In this document: positions 15,284 to 23,904 of the stretch, one piece after another | Layout of the letters: each line of letters opens with the position of its first letter | Numbering within the stretch: the first letter of the stretch is position 1 | Origin: Vibrio hangzhouensis | GTDB taxonomy: Bacteria > Pseudomonadota > Gammaproteobacteria > Enterobacterales > Vibrionaceae | Length of the DNA stretch: 64,000 nt | Direction: 5' to 3' | NCBI RefSeq assembly: GCF_900107935.1 | Contig: NZ_FNVG01000022.1 | Coordinates: 1 to 64,000 of the forward strand | The notes under the pieces: generated by a model | What the model was told of the DNA's origin: nothing | Databases searched by the model: none | Seen by the model: the letters and a program-made list of their open reading frames with translations, nothing else | Program-made: the position numbers and the translations under genes

Positions 15284-15745
15284 ATGGCTAAAGAAACACA
15301 ATTGCAAGTCGAAGCGATCAAAAACGGCACGGTAATCGACCACATCCCGGCAAACATCGGCATTAAAGTACTGAAACTGTTTGCGATGGACCAGTCAAAA
15401 CAGCGCGTCACCATTGGCCTTAACCTGCCTTCATCGGCGCTGGGCAGCAAAGATTTACTCAAGATTGAAAATGTTTTCATCACGGAAGAACAAGCCAACA
15501 AGCTCGCACTGTACGCACCTCACGCAACCGTAAACCAGATTGAAAACTACGAGGTGTGTAAAAAGCTGGCGCTAGAACTGCCAGAAACCATCACTGCTGT
15601 GTTTGAGTGCCCAAACAGCAACTGCATCACCCACAATGAACCCGTAGACAGCAGCTTCAAGGTGTTTGAAAAGCACGACGATATCCGTCTCAAGTGTAAG
15701 TACTGCGAAAAGGTTTACTCACGTGAAATCGTGACAGAGCGTTAG
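15284..15745 (+). CDS. pyrI: Aspartate carbamoyltransferase regulatory subunit
   Basis: Regulatory chain of the ATCase holoenzyme; binds CTP/UTP (inhibition) and ATP (activation). From the ATG at 15284 it has 153 residues, the E. coli length. The N-terminal allosteric domain includes GTVIDHIPANIGIKVLKLF. The C-terminal zinc domain shows the four structural cysteines as FECPNSNC and CKYC. Longer in-frame starts overlap pyrB and were rejected, because the ATG has a GGGGATATCTGTC ribosome-binding site right after the pyrB stop. A terminator follows. Confidence 0.98.
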   Translation: MAKETQLQVEAIKNGTVIDHIPANIGIKVLKLFAMDQSKQRVTIGLNLPSSALGSKDLLKIENVFITEEQANKLALYAPHATVNQIENYEVCKKLALELPETITAVFECPNSNCITHNEPVDSSFKVFEKHDDIRLKCKYCEKVYSREIVTER

Positions 15746-15763
15746 TCTTATCATCAATAATGT

Positions 15764-15795
15764 TCAAGCCTGCTATTTGTAGGCTTGATTTTTAT
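15764..15795 (+). terminator. Terminator of pyrBI
   Basis: TCAAGCCT / AGGCTTGA hairpin followed by five T residues, about 20 bp after the pyrI stop. Confidence 0.85.
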
Positions 15796-15851
15796 TGAGC
15801 CTGGAGGCAGTCTTAAGCCTCTTTACTACTCCAATAAGAATGGAAAAAACG

Positions 15852-16241
15852 ATGACAAAAGTACTTCATACAGAAGCTGCTCCAGCGGCAATCGGCCCTT
15901 ATGTTCAAGGTGTAGACCTAGGCAACATGGTGCTTACTTCAGGCCAAATCCCGGTAAACCCACAAACGGGTGAAGTGTCAGAAGACATCGCAGAACAGGC
16001 ACGCCAGTCGCTGGATAATGTGAAAGCCGTCGTCGAAGCTTCTGGTCTGACGGTTACAGATATCGTGAAAATGACGGTCTTCGTAAAAGATCTGAACGAC
16101 TTTGGTACCGTAAATGAAGTGTATGGCAAGTTCTTTGATGAGCATCAGGTGGCGCACTACCCGGCACGTTCATGTGTGGAAGTCGCTCGCCTGCCAAAAG
16201 ATGTGAAAATCGAAATCGAAGCGATTGCTGTACGCAAATAA
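15852..16241 (+). CDS. ridA: Reactive intermediate/imine deaminase RidA
   Basis: Hydrolyses reactive enamine/imine intermediates (2-aminoacrylate and related) made by PLP enzymes, protecting isoleucine synthesis and other pathways. From the ATG at 15852 it has 129 residues, close to the 128-130 norm. Conserved YjgF/YER057c/UK114 landmarks are GPYVQ near residue 17, SGQIPVNPQTGE near 33, and the C-terminal RSCVEVARLPKDVKIEIEAIA with the substrate-binding Arg. Earlier in-frame starts (ATG at 15840 and further upstream into the pyrI terminator) are less likely by family length. Downstream of pyrI is its usual place (pyrBI-yjgF). Confidence 0.96.
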   Translation: MTKVLHTEAAPAAIGPYVQGVDLGNMVLTSGQIPVNPQTGEVSEDIAEQARQSLDNVKAVVEASGLTVTDIVKMTVFVKDLNDFGTVNEVYGKFFDEHQVAHYPARSCVEVARLPKDVKIEIEAIAVRK

Positions 16242-16256
16242 TCCCGCTGCGAATGT

Positions 16257-16287
16257 AAAAAAGGGTTGTCTCAGACAACCCTTTTTT
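16257..16287. terminator. Bidirectional terminator ridA/plsC
   Basis: AAAAAAGGGTTGTCT / AGACAACCCTTTTTT is a perfect inverted repeat with T tracts on both strands, lying between the ends of the convergent genes ridA and plsC. Confidence 0.92.
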
Positions 16288-16289
16288 GT

Positions 16290-17018
16290 TTATTTTCGAG
16301 CATTCAGTTCAGCGACTTCAGCATCAAGCTGCTCCAGTTTCTCTGCCATTTGAGCATGACAGTTCTTCGCTAACGTTCTGACATTATCTTTGCCGTAACC
16401 TTCTATCGAAACTGGCGGAAGCATCTCTACAATAACATGTCCGTTATCCCATTTGTTCAGCTTTAAGTGACCCGTGCTGCTGCAAACGATAGGAATGATC
16501 GGCACCTCGGCACCAACTGCGGCATGAAATGCCCCTGTTTTGAAGGGCAGTAAGCCACGTCCACGCGAACGCGTACCTTCCGGGAACATCCACACTGACA
16601 AGTTACTCTGCTTCATGTTATCGACCACTTGATCGATCGTCCCTTTGGCCTTACTGCGATTAGCGCGGTCAATAAGGATATTGCCTGTCAGATAATAGAG
16701 CTGACCAAACAATGGCATCCACAACAAACTCTTTTTGCCCACAGTGACCACATTGGGCGTCACTGCTGACGATACGGTAAACAGGTCCCAGTTATTCTGG
16801 TGGTTGGCAATATAGACATGCTGACCACGTTTGTAAGCATCTTCAGGTAAGCGAAGCTCTAACTTAACACCAAAAATCTTCGACATAGCACCAAAGTAAC
16901 GCCCAAACGTGAACACGTGTTTAGGGTTTCTCGGACTCAGTAAACAGTAACCACAGCCAAATACGAACATGATCACCGCAAATATAACCACTGCAATGCA
17001 GCGAAGGAAAGCAACCAT
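16290..17018 (-). CDS. plsC: 1-acyl-sn-glycerol-3-phosphate acyltransferase
   Basis: Transfers an acyl chain to lysophosphatidic acid to make phosphatidic acid at the inner membrane. The 242-residue protein has an N-terminal membrane segment (about residues 3-27), the NHQNNWD box (HX4D) near 72, the FPEGTRSRG substrate box near 145, and PIIPIV near 175. The ATG at 17018 has a GGAG ribosome-binding site at 7 nt; an upstream TTG would add eight residues. It is transcribed in the same direction as murA but is separated from it by a terminator. Confidence 0.94.
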   Translation of the reverse strand: MVAFLRCIAVVIFAVIMFVFGCGYCLLSPRNPKHVFTFGRYFGAMSKIFGVKLELRLPEDAYKRGQHVYIANHQNNWDLFTVSSAVTPNVVTVGKKSLLWMPLFGQLYYLTGNILIDRANRSKAKGTIDQVVDNMKQSNLSVWMFPEGTRSRGRGLLPFKTGAFHAAVGAEVPIIPIVCSSTGHLKLNKWDNGHVIVEMLPPVSIEGYGKDNVRTLAKNCHAQMAEKLEQLDAEVAELNARK

Positions 17019-17040
17019 TTTGTTCTCCGACAATTGCTTC

Positions 17041-17071
17041 AAAAAAAAGCCGAAACCTTCAGATTTCGGCT
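17041..17071 (-). terminator. Terminator of the mla-murA operon
   Basis: On the minus strand GCCGAAATCTGAAGGTTTCGGC is followed by eight T residues, 20 bp after the murA stop. Confidence 0.92.
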
Positions 17072-17090
17072 TATCAATATCTAGATACGG

Positions 17091-18356
17091 TTATTCAGAA
17101 CCGGCGACACGCGTAATGTTCGCGCCAAGTGCTGACAATTTATCTTCAATACGTTCATAACCACGATCGATGTGGTAAATGCGATCGACGATAGTTTCAC
17201 CGTGAGCAATACAACCCGCGATAACCAGACTGGCTGATGCACGCAAATCCGTTGCCATCACCTGGGCACCACTTAAGGTTTCTACATCACCACAGATCAC
17301 CGTATTGCCTTCAATCTCCGCTTTTGCCCCCATACGCATCAGCTCAGGTACATGCATAAAACGGTTTTCGAAAATCGTTTCAGTGATGACACCACCACCT
17401 TTCGCCATCATATTCAGCAAAGTGAACTGGGCTTGCATATCCGTAGGGAAACCTGGGTGTGGTGCGGTACGAATCGAGACCGCCTTTAACTCACGTCCCG
17501 TCATATCCAGTGAAATCCAATCATCACCCGTTTCAATTTTAGCTCCCGCTTCTTCAAGCTTAGCCAGCGCCGCTTCAAGCAGGTGAGCATTGGTATTACG
17601 GCAGACAATCTTGCCTCCCGAAACCGCTGCAGCAACCAGGAACGTACCGGTTTCAATGCGGTCCGGCACCACAGAGTGCTTACCACCACCCAAGCGCTCA
17701 ACGCCCTCGATCGTAATGGTATCGGTACCTGCACCAGATACCTTAGCTCCCAGTTTATTAAGGAAATCCGCGGTATCAACAATCTCAGGCTCACGCGCTG
17801 CATTATCAAGAACGGTCTTCCCTTCCGCCAGAGTCGCGGCACACATGATGGTGATAGTCGCACCTACACTGACTTTGTCCATGACAATGTGAGCCCCTTT
17901 CAGACGACCGTCGACTTCCGCTTTCACGTAGCCATCTTCAAGGGTAATAGTCGCCCCCAGTTGCTCCAGACCGTGGATGTGCAAATCCACTGGACGAGCA
18001 CCGATCGCACAGCCACCTGGCAAAGAAACCTGGCCTTTACCGAAACGAGCCACCAGTGGACCAAGAGCCCAGATGGATGCACGCATGGTTTTCACCAGGT
18101 CATAAGGCGCACATAACTCGTTGATTTCGCTACCATCGACGAACACTGAGCCGTTGCGATGCACTTTGGCACCCAGGCGACCCAGCAATTTCATTGTCGT
18201 ATCGATATCACGAAGATGTGGTACGTTGGCCACCTCTACCGGCTCTTCCGCCAGAATAGAAGCAAATAAAATAGGTAGTGCTGCATTTTTAGCACCAGAG
18301 ATCGACACCTCACCAGAAAGTGGCTGGTTCGATCCAATTACTCGAAACTTATCCAT
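17091..18356 (-). CDS. murA: UDP-N-acetylglucosamine 1-carboxyvinyltransferase
   Basis: First committed step of peptidoglycan precursor synthesis: transfers enolpyruvate from PEP to UDP-GlcNAc, and is the fosfomycin target. The 421-residue protein has the family N-terminus (MDKFRVIGSNQPLSGEVSISGAKNAA) and the active-site cysteine Cys116 in LPGGCAIGARP. The conserved Asp/Arg loops include HPGFPTDMQAQF near 305. The ATG at 18356 follows a TAAGG ribosome-binding site. It is the last gene of the mlaFEDCB-ibaG-murA operon, with 9 bp to ibaG, an arrangement shared with E. coli. Confidence 0.98.
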   Translation of the reverse strand: MDKFRVIGSNQPLSGEVSISGAKNAALPILFASILAEEPVEVANVPHLRDIDTTMKLLGRLGAKVHRNGSVFVDGSEINELCAPYDLVKTMRASIWALGPLVARFGKGQVSLPGGCAIGARPVDLHIHGLEQLGATITLEDGYVKAEVDGRLKGAHIVMDKVSVGATITIMCAATLAEGKTVLDNAAREPEIVDTADFLNKLGAKVSGAGTDTITIEGVERLGGGKHSVVPDRIETGTFLVAAAVSGGKIVCRNTNAHLLEAALAKLEEAGAKIETGDDWISLDMTGRELKAVSIRTAPHPGFPTDMQAQFTLLNMMAKGGGVITETIFENRFMHVPELMRMGAKAEIEGNTVICGDVETLSGAQVMATDLRASASLVIAGCIAHGETIVDRIYHIDRGYERIEDKLSALGANITRVAGSE

Positions 18357-18365
18357 CAATAAACC

Positions 18366-18620
18366 TTACAGAGACATCAGCTTTTTATCACGAGCCCACT
18401 CATCAGGAGTGTAGGCTTTAATTGAAACTGCGTGGATGTCATTACGCTGAATGTATTCCATCAGAGGACCATAGATCATCTGCTGCTTTTTAACTCGGCT
18501 CATGCCTTCGAATTGAGCATCTACCGCAATCACCTCATAGTGGCTGCCTTCACCTTTAACGTGCAGCTCTTCTAGATTCAATGCGTTTTGTAATAGTTCC
18601 TGTACTTTTGTGCTATCCAC
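18366..18620 (-). CDS. ibaG: BolA-family protein IbaG
   Basis: A small BolA-like protein that partners monothiol glutaredoxin (Grx4) in handling [2Fe-2S] clusters, also tied to acid resistance and, in V. cholerae, to envelope stress. The 84-residue protein has the BolA fold motifs GEGSHYEVIAVDAQFEGMSRVKKQQMIY and IHAVSIKAYTPDEW. The invariant histidine in IHAVSI is present. It lies between mlaB and murA in the same operon, as in E. coli. Confidence 0.95.
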   Translation of the reverse strand: MDSTKVQELLQNALNLEELHVKGEGSHYEVIAVDAQFEGMSRVKKQQMIYGPLMEYIQRNDIHAVSIKAYTPDEWARDKKLMSL

Positions 18621-18629
18621 AAGATACTC

Positions 18630-18929
18630 CTAAATGTGTTTTTCAAAGACTGATTCAACGTTGTACAGCTGAAACAGTATTTTCAGCTCATCGGGCACGA
18701 AGCTGAGCATTATATGACACTTTTGATTTTTTGCATGCTCTAATAAGTGGATTAGCATCACCAATCCGGCAGAATCAATGCGATTTACCTTCTCCAGCAT
18801 CAGCTCAAAATGAGGGCTACCGAAACTAACCGATTGAAACTGCTTCCAAAGCTCAGGAACAGTATCCCGATCGATGTCACCACTCAAGGCCATCACATTT
18901 TGACTTGTTTGCTTCAGTTGCGCCGGCAT
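18630..18929 (-). CDS. mlaB: Phospholipid ABC transporter accessory protein MlaB (STAS domain)
   Basis: Cytoplasmic STAS-domain subunit that binds the ATPase MlaF and is needed for MlaFEDB assembly and activity. The 99-residue protein is a single STAS domain with the conserved DSAGL loop near residue 52. Its ATG overlaps the mlaC stop (TAATG), which suggests translational coupling. Order mlaF-E-D-C-B-ibaG-murA matches E. coli. Confidence 0.93.
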   Translation of the reverse strand: MPAQLKQTSQNVMALSGDIDRDTVPELWKQFQSVSFGSPHFELMLEKVNRIDSAGLVMLIHLLEHAKNQKCHIMLSFVPDELKILFQLYNVESVFEKHI

Positions 18930-19570
18930 TATTTCTGACTACCCTCAAATCGAATCGGTGCCTCAGCCAGTGTTTCCAGTTCCTTAGCAACGGTGAGAAT
19001 CCCCTCCTGACGGATTTTGGTATTCCATTCCGACTGTTTGCTGGATAGCAGACTGATGCCTTCGGCTATCATGTCAAACGCTTTCCATTCACTGGTTTTT
19101 TTATCCTTTCTCAACTTGAACTCAAGATTAATATTCGGCCTTGGTGAGTCCAATATCGTCACCCGAACCCCAATGATGGTTGTTTTGTCATCCATAACTG
19201 GCTCTGGCCCGAACTGTATATCCTGATCACTATACTGGGTTAGCACCTGAGCATAGGAAGTCACCAGGTAGGCACGAAATGCTTTGGCAAACTCCAGTAC
19301 ATCGGCACGCTTGGCCCCCTTCAAGTTAGGCCCCAACAGCTTGAGTGCCGCATACCGGTCATTGACGTACGGCATCAACTCTTCTTCAACCACTACTTTG
19401 AGGTGGTTCGGATTTTCCCGAATCAGCCCTTGCTCATCCGCCAGGCGCTTGAAGGTCTTGGCTGCGACTTTCTGCATCATATCGTAGGGTTTGGTCGCAT
19501 CAATCTCATTAGCCAGAACTCCCAGAGAGACGAAACACGCACACAGCAATAACAACCACTTCCTCAGCAT
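18929..19570 (-). CDS. mlaC: Phospholipid-binding protein MlaC
   Basis: Periplasmic shuttle that carries phospholipids between the outer-membrane MlaA complex and the inner-membrane MlaFEDB. From the ATG at 19570 it has 213 residues with a Sec signal peptide (MLRKWLLLLCACFVSLGVLA, cleavage probably after Ala20). The mature part has the Tol_Tol_Ttg2 fold (YDMMQKVAAKTFKRL, FAKAFRAYLVTSYAQ). The longer frame upstream overlaps mlaD and would bury the signal peptide; the chosen start has an AAGGAG-type ribosome-binding site. Confidence 0.95.
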   Translation of the reverse strand: MLRKWLLLLCACFVSLGVLANEIDATKPYDMMQKVAAKTFKRLADEQGLIRENPNHLKVVVEEELMPYVNDRYAALKLLGPNLKGAKRADVLEFAKAFRAYLVTSYAQVLTQYSDQDIQFGPEPVMDDKTTIIGVRVTILDSPRPNINLEFKLRKDKKTSEWKAFDMIAEGISLLSSKQSEWNTKIRQEGILTVAKELETLAEAPIRFEGSQK

Positions 19571-19574
19571 TTCC

Positions 19575-20060
19575 TTACTCCTTGTTCGTTCCGTCAGAGC
19601 CACCGATGCTGTATAGCACCTGACCAATCATATCTTCGAGTACCAGCGCTGACTTAGTGTCTTCAATTCGATCACCGTCCGCCAGATAGCCTTCATCATC
19701 AAAAATAAAGCCCGGTACCAGACCGATATACTGCTCACCAATCAGTCCGGATGTGAGGATCTGTGCACTCGATGTGTCTGGAAAGCGGTAATCACTGCTG
19801 ATCGATAACATCACCATTGGCAAGTAACTCTCACTATCAAGACGAATCTCACTTACCCGACCAATCACCACCCCACCGACTTTTACCGGTGAGCGCACTT
19901 TCAGACTACCAATGTTGTCAAACCTGGCTTCAAGGGTATAGGTTTTACCAGAACCCAGCCCTTTCACGTCAGCGACCTGAAAAATCATGAACAGAATTGC
20001 GCAAAAACCAATAATGACAAAGCTGCCTACCCACAATTCTAATCGTTTTGTTTGTTGCAT
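19575..20060 (-). CDS. mlaD: Phospholipid transport protein MlaD (MCE domain)
   Basis: Membrane-anchored MCE protein that forms a hexameric periplasmic ring over MlaE and accepts lipid from MlaC. From the ATG at 20060 it has 161 residues with one N-terminal membrane anchor (about 8-28) and one MCE domain (about 38-118: YTLEARFDNIGSLKVRSPVKVGGVVIGRV). Length is near the E. coli protein (183), with a shorter tail. A short upstream in-frame extension into mlaE was rejected because it lacks a ribosome-binding site. Confidence 0.95.
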   Translation of the reverse strand: MQQTKRLELWVGSFVIIGFCAILFMIFQVADVKGLGSGKTYTLEARFDNIGSLKVRSPVKVGGVVIGRVSEIRLDSESYLPMVMLSISSDYRFPDTSSAQILTSGLIGEQYIGLVPGFIFDDEGYLADGDRIEDTKSALVLEDMIGQVLYSIGGSDGTNKE

Positions 20061-20076
20061 GAACCTGCCCTTAATC

Positions 20077-20865
20077 CTAATTGCCAAACATCAGTGCTGT
20101 GAGCACAAAATCCAGTCCTAGTACCGCCAAAGAAGAGTGCACCACCGTTCTGGTCGTTGCCTGGCTGATACCTTCAGAGGTCGGAATCGCATCATAGCCA
20201 TTGAACAGTGCAATCCAGGTGACGGTGATTGCAAACACCAGACACTTAACCGTGCTATTACCAATGTCTCGGCCTAACTCAACCGATGACTGCATGGCTG
20301 ACCAGAAACTGCCATGATCGATGCCCTTCCAGTCTACGCCGACCAACTGAGCTCCCCAGATACCTATCGACATAAAAATCATGGCTAATAACGGCATGGA
20401 AATCACCCCGGCCCAAAAGCGGGGAGCGATGACCCGTTTTAATGGATCGACTGCCATCATTTCCATGCTCGACAGTTGTTCAGTCGTTTTCATCAGGCCA
20501 ATCTCGGCCGTTAGTGCTGAACCTGCACGACCAGCAAAAAGCAGCGCAGTGACGACGGGGCCCAACTCCCGCAGTAACGACAGTGCTACCATCTGGCCTA
20601 AACTGCCCTCAGCGCCATAGTCCACCAGTACCACATAACCCTGAAGGCTTAATACCATACCGATGAACAACCCTGACACCATAATGATAGCCAGCGACTG
20701 TACCCCGACATTGTGCAGTTGCTTAAGCAACAGAGGGAAATGTCTTTTGGGCTGCGGTCGAGACAACAGGACACCGGCTAACATGAAGCTGGCTCTGCCC
20801 CATGCCTGACATAAAGACAAGGTTCGCCGGCCAGCTTTCTGAATCCACAGAGTTGGTGATGACAT
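20077..20865 (-). CDS. mlaE: Phospholipid ABC transporter permease MlaE
   Basis: Inner-membrane permease of MlaFEDB, which moves phospholipid against outer-membrane mislocalisation. The 262-residue protein has five to six hydrophobic segments and the MlaE core LLRELGPVVTALLFAGRAGSALTAEIG around residues 95-120. The ATG at 20865 sits one base after the mlaF stop, with GAGGAGCTG as ribosome-binding site inside the mlaF end. A longer frame starting in mlaF (20883) is less likely. Confidence 0.95.
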   Translation of the reverse strand: MSSPTLWIQKAGRRTLSLCQAWGRASFMLAGVLLSRPQPKRHFPLLLKQLHNVGVQSLAIIMVSGLFIGMVLSLQGYVVLVDYGAEGSLGQMVALSLLRELGPVVTALLFAGRAGSALTAEIGLMKTTEQLSSMEMMAVDPLKRVIAPRFWAGVISMPLLAMIFMSIGIWGAQLVGVDWKGIDHGSFWSAMQSSVELGRDIGNSTVKCLVFAITVTWIALFNGYDAIPTSEGISQATTRTVVHSSLAVLGLDFVLTALMFGN

Positions 20866-20866
20866 A

Positions 20867-21661
20867 TTAGAACAGCTCCTCACTCAACGACTTTGCAGGG
20901 TAACGGAACGGTACTGGGCCGTCGGCATTCCCCAAAAGAAACTGCTGAACACGCTCATCAGGATTATCCCTGAGCTCTTGGGGCGTGCCAACTGCGACCA
21001 CCTTGCCATCGGCCAGCAGATACACCCAGTCAGCAATCGACATCACCTCTGGCACATCATGGGAAACCACAACCGAGGTCAGATTCAGCGCTTGGTTGAG
21101 CTTACTGATGAGTTCCACCAACACCCCCATGGTAATCGGATCCTGTCCGACAAAAGGTTCGTCATATAAAATCAACTGTGGATCCAAAGCGATGGCCCGA
21201 GCGAGTGCGGCCCGTCGCGCCATACCACCGGATAGCTCACTAGGCATCAGATTGGCCGCTCCTCGGAGACCAACAGCTTCCAGTTTGAGCAACACCAAGG
21301 TGCGGATCATCGATTCATCTAGCAAGGTATGCTCCCGGAGGGGGAAGGCGATATTGTCAAAAACATTCAGATCGGTGAACAGCGCACCCGACTGGAACAG
21401 CATGCTCATTTTTTTACGCACCTGATAAAGGCGCTTGCGGGAAAGTACGGGAATATTGTCACCTTCAAACCAAATCTCACCCTGTTCTGGCACGATCTGC
21501 CCGCCAATCAGTCGAAGCAGTGTGGTTTTGCCAATGCCTGAAGGCCCCATAATGGCGGTGATCTTTCCTTGAGGCACGTGCAAATCAATGTCATCAAAGA
21601 TGACACGTGAGCCACGCGAAAAAGACAGTCCCTTAACGGAAACCAAGTCATTGTTTGACAT
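20867..21661 (-). CDS. mlaF: Phospholipid ABC transporter ATPase MlaF
   Basis: ATPase that powers the Mla system. The 264-residue protein has Walker A GPSGIGKTT near residue 38, the Q-loop MLFQSGALF near 88, the signature LSGGMARRAALARAIA near 142, and Walker B QLILYDEPFVGQDP near 162. The C-terminal extension that interacts with the neighbouring subunit is present (FRYPAKSLSEELF). It is the first gene of the operon and is divergent from yrbG across a 291-bp gap. Confidence 0.97.
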   Translation of the reverse strand: MSNNDLVSVKGLSFSRGSRVIFDDIDLHVPQGKITAIMGPSGIGKTTLLRLIGGQIVPEQGEIWFEGDNIPVLSRKRLYQVRKKMSMLFQSGALFTDLNVFDNIAFPLREHTLLDESMIRTLVLLKLEAVGLRGAANLMPSELSGGMARRAALARAIALDPQLILYDEPFVGQDPITMGVLVELISKLNQALNLTSVVVSHDVPEVMSIADWVYLLADGKVVAVGTPQELRDNPDERVQQFLLGNADGPVPFRYPAKSLSEELF

Positions 21662-21952
21662 ACATTTCCCTACTTGTCACTTAACAATATCCTCTGTTCA
21701 TCCATAATAATGACACACAGTGACAAATGAAACCCATAACGCTAACTTGCTGAACAATTTACACTCTTAGGCTTCCTCATCTGACACAACAAAACACTCC
21801 TTTATCCCCCCTAAAGAAAAAAGCACATAGTAATAGCGTATTAGGTTCTGCTGACTATTGTGATTTTATTTGTTGTTCGACTTCCATTTTGGTCGCCAAA
21901 GCGTCAAAATTAGCCGCCAAATGTCTCAGAAAAAATAAAAGTGGATAAAAAC

Positions 21953-22924
21953 ATGCTCGAAGCTGTGGTGTTTCTGATAATCGGATTGGTTTTTCTGGTC
22001 TGGAGTGCCGACAAGTTAGTATTCGGTGCAGCCGCTCTGGCGCGCAATGTAGGAATCTCTCCTCTGGTCATCGGTATGACTATTCTGGCCATGGGTTCTT
22101 CTGCACCAGAAATGATGGTCTCCGCCACGGCGGCACTGGAAGGCAAAACCGACACCGCTGTGGGTAATGTTTTAGGGTCTAATATTGCCAATATTGCGTT
22201 GATTCTTGGGATAACCGCGATGATCAAGCCGCTCTCTATCTCATCGGCGGTGTTACGACGCGAACTTCCTTTGATGATTGCTGTCACATTAATTGCTGGC
22301 ATGATCCTGTGGGATGGCCACTTAGGTTTCTATGAAGGCATCGTTCTGTTTGCCTTATTCGCCGCCTTTATTCTGGCGATGCTCAGAATCAGCCGAGCGG
22401 AAAAAGAAAGTGGTAATAGCGACGCAATGCTCGAAGAACAAGAATCGGAAATTCCGGAAGGCGTGAGCAATGGTAAAGCCGCGATGTGGGTAGTGATAGG
22501 TCTGATTATCCTACCGCTTGCGGCGGATCGACTGGTCGACAGTGCCGTGACCATTGCCCAATATTTTGGAATGAGCGATTTGGTCATCGGTCTGACTATC
22601 ATTGCCATTGGTACCAGTCTGCCCGAACTTGCTGCGTCTCTGGCGGGCGTACTCAAAGGCGAAGACGATATGGCGGTGGGTAACATCATTGGCTCCAACG
22701 TATTCAATATTCTCGCCGTAATGGGGATTCCGGGCATCCTCAATCCGTCAATCCTCAGCGAACACGCTATGGGGCGAGATTTTTGGGTCATGTTAGGCGT
22801 GTCACTGTTACTGGTGATCATGGCATTAGGAAAATCAAAGAGCATCAACCGTTTTGAGGGCTTTGCCTTATTCGCCCTGTTTCTCGGTTATCAGATCTAT
22901 CTGTTTGCCAATATGTCCGCTTAG
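21953..22924 (+). CDS. yrbG: Calcium/sodium antiporter YrbG (CaCA family)
   Basis: Inner-membrane cation exchanger. The 323-residue protein has about ten membrane segments and the two inverted alpha repeats that bind the cations: GMTILAMGSSAPEMMVSATAAL near residue 38 and GLTIIAIGTSLPELAASLAGVL near 210. Each is followed by a VGNVLGSNIANI / VGNIIGSNVFNI motif. An acidic cytoplasmic loop (EESEIPEG region) links the halves. The start could be the GTG at 21941 (four residues longer); the ATG at 21953 fits the family. It opens the gene row to kdsD, as in E. coli. Confidence 0.93.
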   Translation: MLEAVVFLIIGLVFLVWSADKLVFGAAALARNVGISPLVIGMTILAMGSSAPEMMVSATAALEGKTDTAVGNVLGSNIANIALILGITAMIKPLSISSAVLRRELPLMIAVTLIAGMILWDGHLGFYEGIVLFALFAAFILAMLRISRAEKESGNSDAMLEEQESEIPEGVSNGKAAMWVVIGLIILPLAADRLVDSAVTIAQYFGMSDLVIGLTIIAIGTSLPELAASLAGVLKGEDDMAVGNIIGSNVFNILAVMGIPGILNPSILSEHAMGRDFWVMLGVSLLLVIMALGKSKSINRFEGFALFALFLGYQIYLFANMSA

Positions 22925-22935
22925 GAGTTGTTACC

Positions 22936-23904
22936 ATGTCTGATTTTGATTATATCAGTGCCGCCAAGCGCGTTCTAAACACAGAAATTCAGGCTCTTCA
23001 GCATCTGGAGCGTTATTTTGACGCACAATTTGATGCCGTCTGTGATGCGATTTTGAACCATCAGGGCAAAGTCATAGTGATGGGAATGGGTAAGTCAGGG
23101 CACATAGGTAAAAAAATTGCCGCCACCCTGGCCAGTACCGGAACATCTGCTTTTTTTGTCCATCCAGGAGAAGCCGCTCACGGTGATCTGGGAATGATCG
23201 AAGCCCGTGATTTAGTGATCGCCATTTCTAACTCAGGTGAGTCACATGAAATCATCAGCCTGTTTCCCGTTTTCAAGCGTCTGGGTATCACCACTGTCAG
23301 CATGACCGGGAAACCAGAGTCCAATATGGCTAAGCTGTCCGATTTCCATTTGCAGATCACTGTCCCGAAAGAGGCCTGTCCATTAGGTCTTGCCCCAACA
23401 TCAAGCTCTACCGCAACGCTGGTCATGGGCGACGCACTGGCTATCGCACTGCTGGAAGCCCGGGGATTTGGTGAAGAAGATTTCGCTCTTTCTCACCCGG
23501 GTGGCGCGTTAGGCCGAAAACTGCTACTCAAACTTAGTGATATCATGCATCAGGGTGACGCCCTGCCAATGGTCGGTCCCGATACGCTGATCCGCGATGC
23601 GTTATTGGAAATCTCCAACAAAGGACTGGGGATGACCACCATTGTTGACCAGAAACAGACGCTACTGGGGATATTTACCGATGGGGATCTGCGTCGAATT
23701 CTGGATAAGCGTGTCGACATTCACACCACGACCATCGGTGAAGTGATGATTGCCAATCCAACCACGGCGACACCAAATCTGTTGGCAGCAGAGGGGCTCA
23801 ATCTCATGCAGTCAAAGAATATTAACGGGCTCATCTTACTGGATGACCATAAAGTCGTGGGTGCTCTGAACATGCACGATCTACTCAAAGCGGGAGTGAT
23901 GTAG
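22936..23904 (+). CDS. kdsD: D-arabinose 5-phosphate isomerase
   Basis: Converts ribulose 5-phosphate to arabinose 5-phosphate, the first step of KDO synthesis for LPS. The 322-residue protein has an SIS domain (about 35-180: MGMGKSGHIGKKIAATLASTGT, ISNSGESHEI) and two C-terminal CBS domains (about 200-320). The ATG has a GGAG ribosome-binding site. Its stop overlaps the GTG start of kdsC by one base. Confidence 0.97.
   Translation: MSDFDYISAAKRVLNTEIQALQHLERYFDAQFDAVCDAILNHQGKVIVMGMGKSGHIGKKIAATLASTGTSAFFVHPGEAAHGDLGMIEARDLVIAISNSGESHEIISLFPVFKRLGITTVSMTGKPESNMAKLSDFHLQITVPKEACPLGLAPTSSSTATLVMGDALAIALLEARGFGEEDFALSHPGGALGRKLLLKLSDIMHQGDALPMVGPDTLIRDALLEISNKGLGMTTIVDQKQTLLGIFTDGDLRRILDKRVDIHTTTIGEVMIANPTTATPNLLAAEGLNLMQSKNINGLILLDDHKVVGALNMHDLLKAGVM

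Noticed and set aside
22330..22848. Long antisense frame (172 codons) inside yrbG
   Set aside because: Shadow of a GC-rich membrane-protein gene; no start signal and no family resemblance.
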